Of a DNA stretch of 64,000 bases, positions 46,001 to 57,442 are shown piece after piece. The stretch's first letter is position 1. Each line of letters begins with the position of its first letter. This stretch comes from Ensifer sp. IC3342 (GTDB lineage Bacteria > Pseudomonadota > Alphaproteobacteria > Rhizobiales > Rhizobiaceae), in NCBI RefSeq assembly GCF_020193655.1, contig NZ_JADYVE010000001.1, positions 1,426,001 through 1,490,000 on the forward strand. The letters run 5' to 3'. Made by a program: the position numbers and the translations under genes. Under the pieces are notes generated by a model. The model was not told the DNA's origin, made no database searches, and saw nothing but the letters and a program-made list of their open reading frames with translations.

Positions 46001-46435
46001 TCAGTCGCCGAAACGACGTGCAACCCAAGAATAACCATCCTCGATGTAGTGGACGGGCGCGCTGACGATCGCCTTTAGCTTCTCTCGATCCGGCACCGCG
46101 CCGCTGAGCAATGCCAATGCGCGTTTCGGCATACCCGCTTTCGCCTCGTTCGGCTGCGGTTGCGCTGGTGTTTGCGGCGGCAACACGGACGTTTGCTGTG
46201 GGGCGGCGCTGTCCGGTTGCGGGACGGTGGATGCCATCATGTCGGGTCCCGAAGTCTCGCATACGGCAACGACGACCGGATAGTTGTTGTTGGAAAACTT
46301 GGGCAGCTCCTGTTGGGATTCCGTATCGCAATGGGCAATCGACTGCCAGCTGCCGTTGACAGTCGAGATATAGTGGCACTGGCTGACATTATCGTCGCAG
46401 CCGAGGATGGTCATGACGATGAGTGCGGCTTTCAT
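46001..46435 (-). CDS. Hypothetical exported or lipid-anchored protein
   Basis: 144 residues: a short hydrophobic head MKAALIVMTILGC that could act as a signal or short lipobox, then a Cys-containing middle (NVSQCHYIS, AHCDTESQ, VAVCETSG). A Pro/Gln-rich linker and a C-terminal helical part (DREKLKAIVSAPVHYIEDGYSWVARRFGD) follow. The family is not recognised. It is a stand-alone gene transcribed leftwards. Confidence 0.6.
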   Translation of the reverse strand: MKAALIVMTILGCDDNVSQCHYISTVNGSWQSIAHCDTESQQELPKFSNNNYPVVVAVCETSGPDMMASTVPQPDSAAPQQTSVLPPQTPAQPQPNEAKAGMPKRALALLSGAVPDREKLKAIVSAPVHYIEDGYSWVARRFGD

Positions 46436-46657
46436 GGTTTCTCCGGTGCTTGTTCAGGCTGCGGTGGTTGTTATGACTGACCGATTCTTTCCGGAGTAGG
46501 GCAAAGTTACTACGGCAGCGAAAAAAATTGTTTCCGCTTGTTACCGGTCTTGAGATCTTCAACCGGCAAGCTTGCGCCATTTGTCGTATTGGACAGTTCG
46601 AGATGCGGCGCTATCCATTGCCGCGCGATACGCTAGACTTCTGTCGAGGATTTGAAA

Positions 46658-47128
46658 TTGACCGCTGTCACCATTGCCGAGGAAAGCCCCCGCCAGCCGG
46701 CCGTCGTTCGTCTGCTCGAACTGTCCGATGCTTACGCGGCATCGCTTTATCCTGCCGAAAGCAATCACCTCGTTGATCTCTCCACGCTGGAAAAGCCGAC
46801 AGTTTCCTTTTTTGTCGCGCGACGCGACGGTGAAATCGTCGGTTGCTGCGCGCTCGTGGAAGCGGGCGACGGCACGGCTGAAATCAAGCGGATGTTCATC
46901 GATCCCGAAGCGAGGGGCCTCAAGATCGGCAAACTTCTCCTTGCGGTCCTTGAAGCTAAGGCCGAGAGGCTCGGGCTTGCGGCGATCCGGCTGGAGACCG
47001 GCATCTACCAGCCGGAGGCGATTGGCCTCTACAAGGCGTTCGGCTACGCGGAACGCCCGCCATTCGGCAGCTATCTGCCCGATCCTCTAAGCCTGTTCAT
47101 GGAAAAGCCGGTCCGGCAGGCGGCCTAA
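46658..47128 (+). CDS. GNAT family N-acetyltransferase
   Basis: 156 residues with the GNAT core: GEIVGCCALVEAG, then AEIKRMFIDPEARGLKIGKLLLAVLE with the acetyl-CoA-binding R-G-x-x-I/G-x-x-L pattern, and LYKAFGYAERPPFGSYLPDPLSLFMEKPV at the end. I start it at a TTG at 46658, seven bases after GAGGA; another TTG at 46652 is too close to that site. The protein probably acetylates an amine of a small molecule or protein. Ends 83 bases from parE, separated by a palindrome. Confidence 0.85.
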   Translation: MTAVTIAEESPRQPAVVRLLELSDAYAASLYPAESNHLVDLSTLEKPTVSFFVARRDGEIVGCCALVEAGDGTAEIKRMFIDPEARGLKIGKLLLAVLEAKAERLGLAAIRLETGIYQPEAIGLYKAFGYAERPPFGSYLPDPLSLFMEKPVRQAA

Positions 47129-47160
47129 GGAAATTCCAGGAAAGCCGTCCCACACCTTTC

Positions 47161-47204
47161 CTACAGCGCCGCGCGTCTTATCAGGCGCGTAAAGGACGCT
47201 GTAG
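47161..47204 (-). repeat. Intergenic palindrome (hairpin 2), reverse orientation
   Basis: CTACAGCGCCGCGCGTCTTA, then TCAGGCGCGTAAAGGACGCT and GTAG: nearly perfect outer arms (CTACAGCG.../...CGCTGTAG). It lies between the convergent GNAT and parE genes and may end both transcripts, although there is no T-run. Confidence 0.8.
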
Positions 47205-47211
47205 AATTGCT

Positions 47212-49275
47212 CTAGATGTCCAGGTTGTCGGCGAAAACGGCGCGTTCCTGAATGAAGCGGAAGCGGGCGTCGGCCTTGGTTCCCATGAGATTGTCGACGG
47301 CCTCGCGCGTACCCTCGAAATCGACGTCGTCGATCTCGACCTTGAGCAGCGTTCGGTTCGCCGGATCCATGGTCGTTTCCTTGAGCTGCGCCGGCAACAT
47401 CTCGCCGAGGCCCTTGAATCGCCCGACTTCAACCTTGCCACGGCCGTTGAACTCCGTGCGCATCAGCTCCTCGCGATGGGCATCGTCGCGCGCATAGAAC
47501 GTCTTCGAGCCTTGACTGAGGCGATAGAGCGGCGGGACCGCGAGGTAGAGGTGCCCGCCGCGGATGAGTTCCGGCATCTCCTGATAGAAGAAGGTGATGA
47601 GCAGCGACGCGATGTGCGCGCCGTCGACGTCGGCGTCGGTCATGATGATAACGCGCTCATAGCGCAGATCCTCATCCCTGTATTTCGATCGCGTGCCGCA
47701 GCCGAGCGCCTGGATCAGATCGGCGATCTGCTGGTTGGCGCTGAGCTTTTCGCGTCCGGCGCTGGCGACGTTCAGGATCTTGCCGCGCAGTGGCAGGATG
47801 GCCTGGTTCGCGCGGTTGCGCGCCTGCTTTGCCGACCCGCCTGCCGAGTCACCCTCGACGATGAAGAGTTCGGCACCTTCCGCCGTGTTCTGCGAGCAGT
47901 CGGCGAGCTTGCCCGGCAGACGCAGCTTGCGCACCGCCGTCTTGCGATTGACTTCCTTTTCCTTGCGCCGGCGAACACGCTCCTCGGCGCGCTCGATCAC
48001 CCAGTCGAGAAGCTTCGCGGCTTCCGCTGGATTGTCGGCGAGGTAGTGGTCGAAAGGATCGCGCAGCGCGTTTTCAACGATGCGCTGCGCCTCGACAGTC
48101 GCCAGCTTGTCCTTGGTCTGGCCGACGAATTCCGGCTCGCGGATGAAGACCGAGAGCATGCCGGCCGCCGAGATCATCACGTCGTCCGTGGTGATGATCG
48201 CCGCACGCTTGTTCTGGGTCAGCTCCGCATAGTTCTTGAGCCCCTTGGTGAGCGCAATGCGGAAGCCCGCCTCGTGCGTTCCTCCTTCCGGAGTCGGGAT
48301 CGTGTTGCAGTAGGAATGGATCTGCTGGTCGCCGCCATACCAGGTGACCGCCCATTCAAGCAAACCGTGGCCGCCGGATTTTTCCGATTTACCGGCAAAG
48401 ATCTCACGCGTGACGGTGAATTCCTTGCCGAGCGTCGCGGCCAGATAGTCCTTCAGGCCGCCCGGGAAATGGAAGACCGCCTTGTCCGGGATCTCCGAAC
48501 CTTCCGGCAACAGCGATGGATCACAGGACCAACGGATTTCGACGCCGCCGAAGAGATAGGCCTTGGAGCGGGCCATGCGGAAGAGCCGCGCCGGCTCGAA
48601 ATGTGCGTGGGGCCCGAAGATCTGCGGATCCGGATGGAAGCGCACTTTCGTGCCGCGACGATTGTGAACGTCGCCAAGGTCCTCGAGGCCACCCTGAGGA
48701 ATTCCGCGCGAAAAGCGCTGGCGGTAGAGCTTGCGATTGCGTGCGACCTCGACCTCGAGCGAGTCCGACAGCGCGTTGACGACAGAAACGCCGACGCCAT
48801 GCAGACCGCCGGAGGTTTCGTAGGCCTTGCCGTCGAACTTGCCGCCGGCGTGCAGCACCGTCATTACGACCTCGAGCGTCGACTTATTGGGGAACTTCGG
48901 ATGGTTCTCGACCGGGATGCCGCGGCCATTATCGGTGACCGTCAGGAAACCTTCGGCATCAAGGCTGACCTCGATGAAATTGGCATGTCCTGCGACCGCT
49001 TCGTCCATCGAGTTGTCGATGACTTCGGCGAAGAGATGATGCAGCGCCTTCTCGTCCGTGCCGCCGATATACATGCCGGGACGGCGCCGCACGGGCTCCA
49101 GACCCTCCAGCACCTCGATCGCCGAGGCATCGTAGTCGCTGCCGTCGCTGCTCCTCGGTGCAGGGCGCGGTGCTTCGCCGCCGGCGGGTGGCGCAGGCTT
49201 GCGCGAAGGCTCGTTGGCTTCCGCCGGCTTCGGCTTCGGGGGCATTGCGGAAAAGAGGTCGCTGCTGTCGTCCAT
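47212..49275 (-). CDS. parE: DNA topoisomerase IV subunit B
   Basis: 687 residues. The GHKL ATPase has VIDNSMDEAV, TDNGRGIPV and GGLHGVGVSVVNALS. The transducer domain follows, then the TOPRIM motif IVEGDSAGGSA with DADVDGAHIASLL and the C-terminal GRFKGLGEM. The absence of the roughly 170-residue TOPRIM insertion of GyrB, and the length, identify it as ParE. It pairs with ParC (not in the window) to separate daughter chromosomes. Start at MDDSSDLF; the N-terminal Pro-rich linker is typical of Rhizobiales. Confidence 0.95.
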   Translation of the reverse strand: MDDSSDLFSAMPPKPKPAEANEPSRKPAPPAGGEAPRPAPRSSDGSDYDASAIEVLEGLEPVRRRPGMYIGGTDEKALHHLFAEVIDNSMDEAVAGHANFIEVSLDAEGFLTVTDNGRGIPVENHPKFPNKSTLEVVMTVLHAGGKFDGKAYETSGGLHGVGVSVVNALSDSLEVEVARNRKLYRQRFSRGIPQGGLEDLGDVHNRRGTKVRFHPDPQIFGPHAHFEPARLFRMARSKAYLFGGVEIRWSCDPSLLPEGSEIPDKAVFHFPGGLKDYLAATLGKEFTVTREIFAGKSEKSGGHGLLEWAVTWYGGDQQIHSYCNTIPTPEGGTHEAGFRIALTKGLKNYAELTQNKRAAIITTDDVMISAAGMLSVFIREPEFVGQTKDKLATVEAQRIVENALRDPFDHYLADNPAEAAKLLDWVIERAEERVRRRKEKEVNRKTAVRKLRLPGKLADCSQNTAEGAELFIVEGDSAGGSAKQARNRANQAILPLRGKILNVASAGREKLSANQQIADLIQALGCGTRSKYRDEDLRYERVIIMTDADVDGAHIASLLITFFYQEMPELIRGGHLYLAVPPLYRLSQGSKTFYARDDAHREELMRTEFNGRGKVEVGRFKGLGEMLPAQLKETTMDPANRTLLKVEIDDVDFEGTREAVDNLMGTKADARFRFIQERAVFADNLDI

Positions 49276-49528
49276 GGGGTCGTTCAGATCGTTCCTATCG
49301 TCTGGCGTCGCGAAGGCCCATAGCAAGAGCTGGACGCTGCCGCCATCTTTGTCTCACGCGAATCACCCGAATTCTGCCAGAGTCTTGCGCCAGGCGCGAA
49401 CAAAAGGCGAATTCCGGTATCTTGGGCAGGCGGAATACCGTAAGAGCGTGGGCAACCTGTTTCAGTGTTGCTTTGCGGAAATGGCGATGGCAAGGCATCA
49501 ACCGAACGAGGGAGCCCGTCGGCTGTTC

Positions 49529-50416
49529 ATGTCCACAACTGTTTTTTCCGTCCGGCGCTTGATAGCCGCGCTTCTTTTTCCGAGCCTTCTTCTTGTCGGT
49601 CTTGTAGCCGAGGCCGCGGCCCTGGAGCCATACAAGGACGAACTGTTCGCCTATGGCGATGTGCTTGAAGAGTCTGATGGCGGCGATTTCCGCGTCATCG
49701 ACTACGACGAACTGCGCGATATCAACGGGCGCGACCAGATCCCTGAACGGCGCGTCAAGCGCGCCTATGTATCGCTCGGCATCAAGAGCGCACAGGTCAA
49801 CGAGACAGTAGACCTTGGCGGACGTCCGCTCGACGTCATGCGCGTTGGCCCCGATCGCGGCGCCGCATTCACGGTGATCTTCATCCATGGCCGCGGTGGC
49901 GACCGGCGTCTCGGTGCAAACGATTTTTCCTTCGGCGGCAACTTCAATCGCCTCAAGAATCTCGCCGTCGCCAATGGCGGCACCTATTATGCGCCCAGTG
50001 TACGGTCCTTCGATGCGCAGGGTGTCGCCGACATCACGGCTCTCATCCGCTTCGCCGCCGAGCGCTCCGGCGGCCGGCCGGTCGTGCTCGCCTGCGCTTC
50101 GATGGGGAGCTTCATCTGCTGGGGCGTCGCGCGCGAACAGACGGCGGTGGCGGCGCTCGGCGGCATGGTGATCATGGGCGGTGCCGCAGATCCGAGCTTT
50201 GCAGAAAGTGCCGCCTATAAGGCAAGGTTGCCGATGTTTTTCAGCCACGGCAGCCGCGACAGCATCTATCGTGCCGACGATCAGGTCGCGCTCTATCGTT
50301 CGCTCAAGGCCAAGGATTATCCGACGCGCTTCGTGCTGTTCGAGACGGGGTCGCATGGCACGCCGGTTCGCATGACCGACTGGCGCGATGCGCTGAACTG
50401 GATCGCACGCCGATAG
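49529..50416 (+). CDS. Secreted alpha/beta hydrolase
   Basis: 295 residues with a signal peptide at about 1-29 (ending VAEAAA). The alpha/beta hydrolase fold shows IFIHGRGGDRR as the oxyanion loop, the nucleophile elbow LACASMGSF with Ser as in C-x-S-x-G (the first Gly replaced by Cys), an Asp in GSRDSIYRADDQ and a catalytic His in ETGSHGTP. A periplasmic esterase or lipase activity is likely; the substrate is unknown. It is 23 bases before the oxidase gene on the same strand. Confidence 0.82.
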   Translation: MSTTVFSVRRLIAALLFPSLLLVGLVAEAAALEPYKDELFAYGDVLEESDGGDFRVIDYDELRDINGRDQIPERRVKRAYVSLGIKSAQVNETVDLGGRPLDVMRVGPDRGAAFTVIFIHGRGGDRRLGANDFSFGGNFNRLKNLAVANGGTYYAPSVRSFDAQGVADITALIRFAAERSGGRPVVLACASMGSFICWGVAREQTAVAALGGMVIMGGAADPSFAESAAYKARLPMFFSHGSRDSIYRADDQVALYRSLKAKDYPTRFVLFETGSHGTPVRMTDWRDALNWIARR

Positions 50417-50439
50417 GGATATTCTGAAGTGGACCCGCG

Positions 50440-51747
50440 ATGAAGATGGATGAGTTGGGGCGCTCCGACCCGCAACGGACTGTGTTGCCGGACGACTACG
50501 AGGATCGGATCGGCTCGATCGAACCGATGGCATATCTGCCTTTGGGCAGCGGCTTAAGTTTCGGTGACGGCCGCAGCAACAATCGTGGCACTCTCATTGA
50601 TAGTTCGAGACACAACCGCATTCTGGCCTTTGATCCGGGAGCGGGCCGGATCTCGTGCGAGGGCGGCGTCACACTCCACGACATCCTTCTGCGAGCGATT
50701 CCGCACCGCTTCTTTCTGCCGGTGACCCCGGGCACTGCTTTCGCGACAGTCGGCGGTGCGGTCGCCAATGACGTCCACGGCAAGAACCACCATGCTCGCG
50801 GCGCCTTTGGCAATCATGTCCAGCGCCTTACCCTCTTGCGTTCGACCGGCCAGCGGCTGGTTTGCTCAGCCGAGAAAAACGCCGATCTCTTTGCCGCGAC
50901 GATCGGCGGCATGGGGCTGACGGGCCTTATCCTCACGGTCGATCTTCAGCTGATGAAGGTGCCGTCGCCGCATATCCAGCAGCATGTGATCCGCTTCGAC
51001 AATCTCGATGAGTATTTCGCACGCGTCGAGGGCGTCGATGAGGAGCATGAATACTCAGTGGCCTGGATCGACCAACTGGCGACCGGGCGTCGGATGGGAA
51101 GGGGCGTGTTTCTTGCCGGCGACCACGCGGATGGATCCTGCGAGTTGCCCGATATTCCCAAGAAATTGCCGCTTTCCGTACCGTTCTCGCTGCCGTTTAA
51201 TCCCCTGAACACGGTAACGATGAGGACTGTGAACGAGTACCGTTTTCGTCGTGAAGGGCCCGCCGAGACCATATCGACGATGACATGGAACTCCTACTTC
51301 TATCCTCTGGATGCGATTGGCTCCTGGAATCGGCTCTATGGCCCAAGGGGGCCGTGCCAGCATCAAAGTGTCTATCCTGCGCAGAGTGCGCCGGAGATTA
51401 CGGCGCGGCTATTGGACACGGCGCGGCGCGCTGGGCATGCTTCGTTTCTGACCGTGCTCAGGCGCTTTGGAAACGTTGCCTCGCGCGGCCTTCTTTCCTT
51501 CGCGCGACCCGGGTTTGCCCTGACTTTGGATTTTGCCAATCGGGGTGAAGCAACGTCCAAGCTCCTGGACGAGCTTGACCGCATAGTGGTGGACGCCGGA
51601 GGTGCCGTAAATCCGTGCAACGATTTCCGTATGAGTCCGGAAACATTCGAAGCGTCATTCCCTTCCTGGGCAAAGCTCGAAACGTTGCGTGATCCGGCCA
51701 TGGTTTCGGACTTCTGGCGGCGCACAGCGCTCGCCTTAAAGTGTTGA
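50440..51747 (+). CDS. FAD-binding oxidoreductase (DprE1-like)
   Basis: 435 residues. The PCMH-type FAD domain is evident in GVTLHDIL and FLPVTPGTAFATVGGAVANDVHGKNHHARGAFGNHV. The HGKNHH block matches decaprenylphosphoryl-ribose 2-oxidase (DprE1). The substrate domain begins near residue 170. DprE1 and a partner reductase make decaprenylphosphoryl-arabinose in actinobacteria; in rhizobia such homologues must oxidise another (possibly lipid-linked) sugar. No DprE2-type reductase is next to it. It is probably co-transcribed with the hydrolase. Confidence 0.85.
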   Translation: MKMDELGRSDPQRTVLPDDYEDRIGSIEPMAYLPLGSGLSFGDGRSNNRGTLIDSSRHNRILAFDPGAGRISCEGGVTLHDILLRAIPHRFFLPVTPGTAFATVGGAVANDVHGKNHHARGAFGNHVQRLTLLRSTGQRLVCSAEKNADLFAATIGGMGLTGLILTVDLQLMKVPSPHIQQHVIRFDNLDEYFARVEGVDEEHEYSVAWIDQLATGRRMGRGVFLAGDHADGSCELPDIPKKLPLSVPFSLPFNPLNTVTMRTVNEYRFRREGPAETISTMTWNSYFYPLDAIGSWNRLYGPRGPCQHQSVYPAQSAPEITARLLDTARRAGHASFLTVLRRFGNVASRGLLSFARPGFALTLDFANRGEATSKLLDELDRIVVDAGGAVNPCNDFRMSPETFEASFPSWAKLETLRDPAMVSDFWRRTALALKC

Positions 51748-51757
51748 GGCAGGGCCG

Positions 51758-52351
51758 TTATCGCCTCCGCCCGGTTATTTTCATGTCGAACTGGACCACA
51801 TTGGAGTAGATCGGCGTCCCGACATCCATGCCGTAGGGCGATCGGCGGATGCTGCCGCGGATGGTGAAGGAGATCGAGCGGCTGTCCCAATCGGTGAGCG
51901 TAACTGCAAAGCGCTCCTTGCGTGTCTTGCCGCGCGCTGTCAGCGCGCCTTCGACCGTTGCCCTGTCGGGCCCGGTCTGCCTGACGCTGGTCGAGCGGAA
52001 GGTTACGGTCTGAAAGTTTGCCGCATCGAAAACGGCGCTCGAACGCAGGAAGTCCTCGATCCTCCGCTCGCGAGCCCTCACGCTCTCCGGGTAAAGCGTA
52101 AACTCGACGGAGGAGCGCTCGATGTTACCGCCATCGATACGGAAACCGCCGGAGAACTTGGCGAAATTGCCGGCAATGCCGCCCCTGCCGCCAACCTGCC
52201 CAACGCTGAATTGGATGCTCGAAGGACTCGTGATCCGGTAGCTTCCGGCAGCGTCTGCAAGTGCCGGTGCCTGGGCGTTTGCCACTGGTGTCGCGTATAC
52301 AAAAGCGATGCACACGGTCGCCTTCAACGCCGAATTGATCGTAACCATCAT
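51758..52351 (-). CDS. YceI family periplasmic protein
   Basis: 197 residues with a signal peptide at about 1-27 (MMVTINSALKATVCIAFVYATPVANAQA). The lipocalin-like YceI barrel shows SSIQFSVGQVGG, GFRIDGGNIERSSVEFTLYPESVRARERRIEDFLRSSAVFDAANFQTVTFRS and TLTDWDSRS. It binds isoprenoid-type lipids such as polyprenols or quinones in related proteins. It follows the cytochrome b561 gene, separated by three bases, the usual pairing in proteobacteria, which suggests joint action in quinone/electron transfer at the inner membrane. Confidence 0.92.
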   Translation of the reverse strand: MMVTINSALKATVCIAFVYATPVANAQAPALADAAGSYRITSPSSIQFSVGQVGGRGGIAGNFAKFSGGFRIDGGNIERSSVEFTLYPESVRARERRIEDFLRSSAVFDAANFQTVTFRSTSVRQTGPDRATVEGALTARGKTRKERFAVTLTDWDSRSISFTIRGSIRRSPYGMDVGTPIYSNVVQFDMKITGRRR

Positions 52352-52354
52352 CGA

Positions 52355-52975
52355 TCATTTCCTCCTGACAACGGCGTCATCGCGTTTTTGAGCGTCGCGC
52401 GCACTCATGCCGCTCGAGGGAGCGCCTGAGCCGAGCATTCGCGTCAAAACCGCGTCACGTCGCATGAAATGGTGGTAGAGGGCCGCCACTGCGTGGACCG
52501 CAGCGAGCCCCAGCGTCACATAGGCAAGCAGCGCATGGACAAAGGTCCAGAAGTTCTCCGAAGCCTCCGATTTTGCCAGTGGTAGGTGTGGAATGACCAT
52601 CACGTTGAAATAGAAGCTCGGGATGTCCAGCGTCGATGTGGAGGCGACCGCCCAACCGGCAAGCGGCACGGCGATCGCAAGAACGATGAGCGTGTCATGT
52701 GTCACGCGGGAAGCCTTGCGTTCCAATGGACTGAGACTTGGGAGCGGCGAGGGGTTGCGCTCGACGAGCCACCAGATCGCGCGAAGGAGGGCCAGTCCCA
52801 GCGCCGTGAAGCCGAAGGATTTGTGCCATTGATAGAGCGTGAACTGCAGCGCCGGGTCGATCTCGACGCGCTGCATGACGAAACCGCTCAGGATCAGCCC
52901 AAAGATCAGCAACGCAATCGTCCAATGCAGCACGATTGTTACTAATCCGAATCCGGTCTCGCTGTTGCGCAACAT
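52355..52975 (-). CDS. Cytochrome b561 family protein
   Basis: 206 residues with four membrane helices. The heme-ligand histidines are seen in VLHWTIALLIF, QWHKSFGF, and in VHALLAYVTLGLAAVHAVAALYHHF. It starts at MLRNSETGFG, with GGAGG six bases upstream; the frame is open for 58 codons before that without a good site. It is a di-heme b-type cytochrome carrying electrons from quinol to an acceptor. YceI follows directly. Confidence 0.93.
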   Translation of the reverse strand: MLRNSETGFGLVTIVLHWTIALLIFGLILSGFVMQRVEIDPALQFTLYQWHKSFGFTALGLALLRAIWWLVERNPSPLPSLSPLERKASRVTHDTLIVLAIAVPLAGWAVASTSTLDIPSFYFNVMVIPHLPLAKSEASENFWTFVHALLAYVTLGLAAVHAVAALYHHFMRRDAVLTRMLGSGAPSSGMSARDAQKRDDAVVRRK

Positions 52976-53147
52976 GGCAACCTCCGACACCCAAAGTTCC
53001 AATTCGCCGGTCGGGGCGCGCATGGCATGAGACGCATCAAAGCTTCTTTTTATTCGTTCGAAACGGCATAAATGCGATTCTCGACCATGCGCTGACGGTA
53101 TGCGGTCCCGCCACGATTGCAGCAGGCCCGCGCTCCGGATCGTTGGC

Positions 53148-53184
53148 AAGCACCGGATTATTCCGCAGCGGGTGCTTTTTTTTG
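53148..53184 (+). terminator. Rho-independent terminator, orphan
   Basis: AAGCACC pairs with GGTGCTT around a 16-base loop, followed by eight Ts. On the plus strand it precedes tpiA by 58 bases; the cytochrome gene to its left runs the other way, so no annotated gene ends here. Confidence 0.75.
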
Positions 53185-53241
53185 CCCGGGCGATTTGCTA
53201 GGCCGCTTGCCGGAGAATGAAACCCGACCCGGAGGAATTTC

Positions 53242-54012
53242 ATGACGCCCGATATCCGCCCGCTCGTTGCCGGAAACTGGAAGATGAACGGAACACGCGC
53301 CTCGCTCGACGAAATCAAGGCGATGGCGGAGGGCGTCAAGGGCAGTCTTTCCGAAAAGGTGGAAACGCTGATCTGCCCGCCTGCAACGCTGCTCTACGTC
53401 GCGACCGCACTTTGTGACGACAGCCCTCTGATGATCGGTGCCCAGGACTGCCATCAGAAACAATCCGGTGCCCACACGGGAGACATCTCCGCTGAAATGA
53501 TCGCCGACTGCTTCGGTACCCATGTCATCGTCGGCCATTCCGAACGCCGCACCGATCACGCCGAAAGCGACGCGCTGGTGCGCGCCAAGACCGAAGCCGC
53601 GCAGGCGGCCGGTCTTGTCGCGATCGTCTGCATCGGCGAAACCGGCGATGAACGCAAGGATGGCAAGACGCTCGACGTCCTGAAGCGCCAGCTCGCGGAA
53701 AGCTTGCCGGATAGCGCGACGGCGGAGAACACGGTCATCGCCTACGAGCCCGTCTGGGCGATCGGTACCGGCCTGACGCCAACAGCGACCGATGTCGAGG
53801 AAGCGCATGCTTTCATGCGCAGCGAACTGGTCTCGCGCTTCGCAGTTGCAGGCGGCAAGGTGCGCATCCTCTACGGTGGCTCCGTCAAGCCCGGCAACGC
53901 CAAGGAACTGATGGGTGTTGTCAATGTGGATGGTGCCCTGATCGGTGGTGCGAGCTTGAAAGCGGAAGACTTTCTCGCCATCTACAGGGCATATGAAGAA
54001 TTGACAGCCTGA
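53242..54012 (+). CDS. tpiA: Triosephosphate isomerase
   Basis: 256 residues interconverting dihydroxyacetone phosphate and glyceraldehyde-3-phosphate. Catalytic residues: Lys in GNWKMNG, His in HSERR, Glu in [11 protein letters not shown], and the phosphate loop GGSVKPGN. Normal length. GGAGGA precedes the ATG. It begins the block of central-metabolism genes secG, pyrG, kdsA, eno and pdh, all on one strand. Confidence 0.97.
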   Translation: MTPDIRPLVAGNWKMNGTRASLDEIKAMAEGVKGSLSEKVETLICPPATLLYVATALCDDSPLMIGAQDCHQKQSGAHTGDISAEMIADCFGTHVIVGHSERRTDHAESDALVRAKTEAAQAAGLVAIVCIGETGDERKDGKTLDVLKRQLAESLPDSATAENTVIAYEPVWAIGTGLTPTATDVEEAHAFMRSELVSRFAVAGGKVRILYGGSVKPGNAKELMGVVNVDGALIGGASLKAEDFLAIYRAYEELTA

Positions 54013-54045
54013 TTGCTCTCCCGCGCGGGCAGGGGCTTGGAATAG

Positions 54046-56394
<2,349 letters not shown>

Positions 56395-56426
56395 CGCCGC
56401 GACATTGGTCAGGCCCCGTTCTTTTG

Positions 56427-56460
56427 CGGCCGGTCCTTAAGGGCCGGCCGTTTCCGTTTC
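56427..56460 (+). terminator. Terminator of pyrG
   Basis: A 10-base GC-rich stem (CGGCCGGTCC / GGGCCGGCCG, one G-U pair) with loop TTAA, then TTTCCGTTTC. The T-run is interrupted, so termination may be partial. Confidence 0.7.
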
Positions 56461-56551
56461 GGTATGGTCCGGTGCCTACCGAACGGCCGTGCTTGCAATT
56501 GGCCGGCAAAAGTTGCAAACAGCGACGGAACCGGCCATCAGGGAACACGCC

Positions 56552-57442
56552 ATGAGCTTACCCCAGCGCACCACCCGACCGCTCGATCATCTCGTGCTGC
56601 CGGTGGCTGAGCTTGCGCAGGCGAAGCGGCGCTTGAACGATCTCGGCTTTGTGGTCGCAGACGATGCGCGCCATCCCTTTGGCACCGAGAATGCGTGCGT
56701 CTTCTTCGCCGATCACACCTATCTGGAGCCGCTTGCTGTTGCATCGCGCGAAGAGTGCGAAGCTGCGGCGCTCGACGGCAACGTCTTTGTCGCCCGCGAC
56801 CAGGCTTTCCGCTTTCGTCAAGGCCCGGAGGGGCTGTCGGCGATCGTTGTGGGAACGTCCGATGCCGCGTCCGATCACATGCGGTTCCGTGCAACCGGCG
56901 TTTCCGGCGGCGACATGCTGGAATTCTCGCGGCCGATGCGGTTGCCGGATGGGCGCGAAGGCCTTGGCTCGTTCCGGCTGGCTTTTGCCGCGGATCTCCG
57001 CTCCCCGGATTTCTTCCTCTTTAGCTGTCAGCGCATTCGTGCCCTGCCGGTAGACCAGACCGCGCTTCAGCGTCATGAAAACGGCGTCCTTGGTATTGCC
57101 GAAGTGGTGCTTTCGGAGCCAAATCCCACCGATTTCCAGTATCTGCTGCAGGAGGGCGTCGATGACCGTGAGGTTTCCGCCAACTCCTTCGGCATGGACA
57201 TTCAAACCGGCAATGCAAAGATTTCGGTGCTGAATGTCGCAGGAATGGAGGCCTTTTTCGGCCGTTCGGTCAATGGTGCCGAGCGCGGCTTGCGCGGGCG
57301 GGCCGTCGTGTTCCGGGTGGCCGATCTCGAAGCGACGCGTGCGCTGTTTGCCAGGAACGATATCGAGTTTGCAGAAATGGGCGGGCGCCTCATTGTCCCG
57401 GAAGCGCCGGGGCAAGGGGTGATTTTCGCATTTGGAGTGTGA
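56552..57442 (+). CDS. VOC/glyoxalase-like family protein
   Basis: 296 residues starting [21 protein letters not shown], a glyoxalase-fold metalloprotein with a first beta-alpha-beta-beta-beta unit carrying His. The C-terminal unit is [36 protein letters not shown]. The layout of two unequal VOC halves is that of glyoxalase-like domain (DUF) proteins; substrate unknown. AGGGA precedes the ATG. Its stop overlaps the kdsA start (TGATG), a coupling that is conserved in rhizobia and may have no metabolic meaning. Confidence 0.82.
   Translation: MSLPQRTTRPLDHLVLPVAELAQAKRRLNDLGFVVADDARHPFGTENACVFFADHTYLEPLAVASREECEAAALDGNVFVARDQAFRFRQGPEGLSAIVVGTSDAASDHMRFRATGVSGGDMLEFSRPMRLPDGREGLGSFRLAFAADLRSPDFFLFSCQRIRALPVDQTALQRHENGVLGIAEVVLSEPNPTDFQYLLQEGVDDREVSANSFGMDIQTGNAKISVLNVAGMEAFFGRSVNGAERGLRGRAVVFRVADLEATRALFARNDIEFAEMGGRLIVPEAPGQGVIFAFGV

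Noticed and set aside
47476..49323. 615-codon open frame antisense to parE
   Set aside because: A shadow of parE codon bias; no family resemblance, while parE matches along its whole length.
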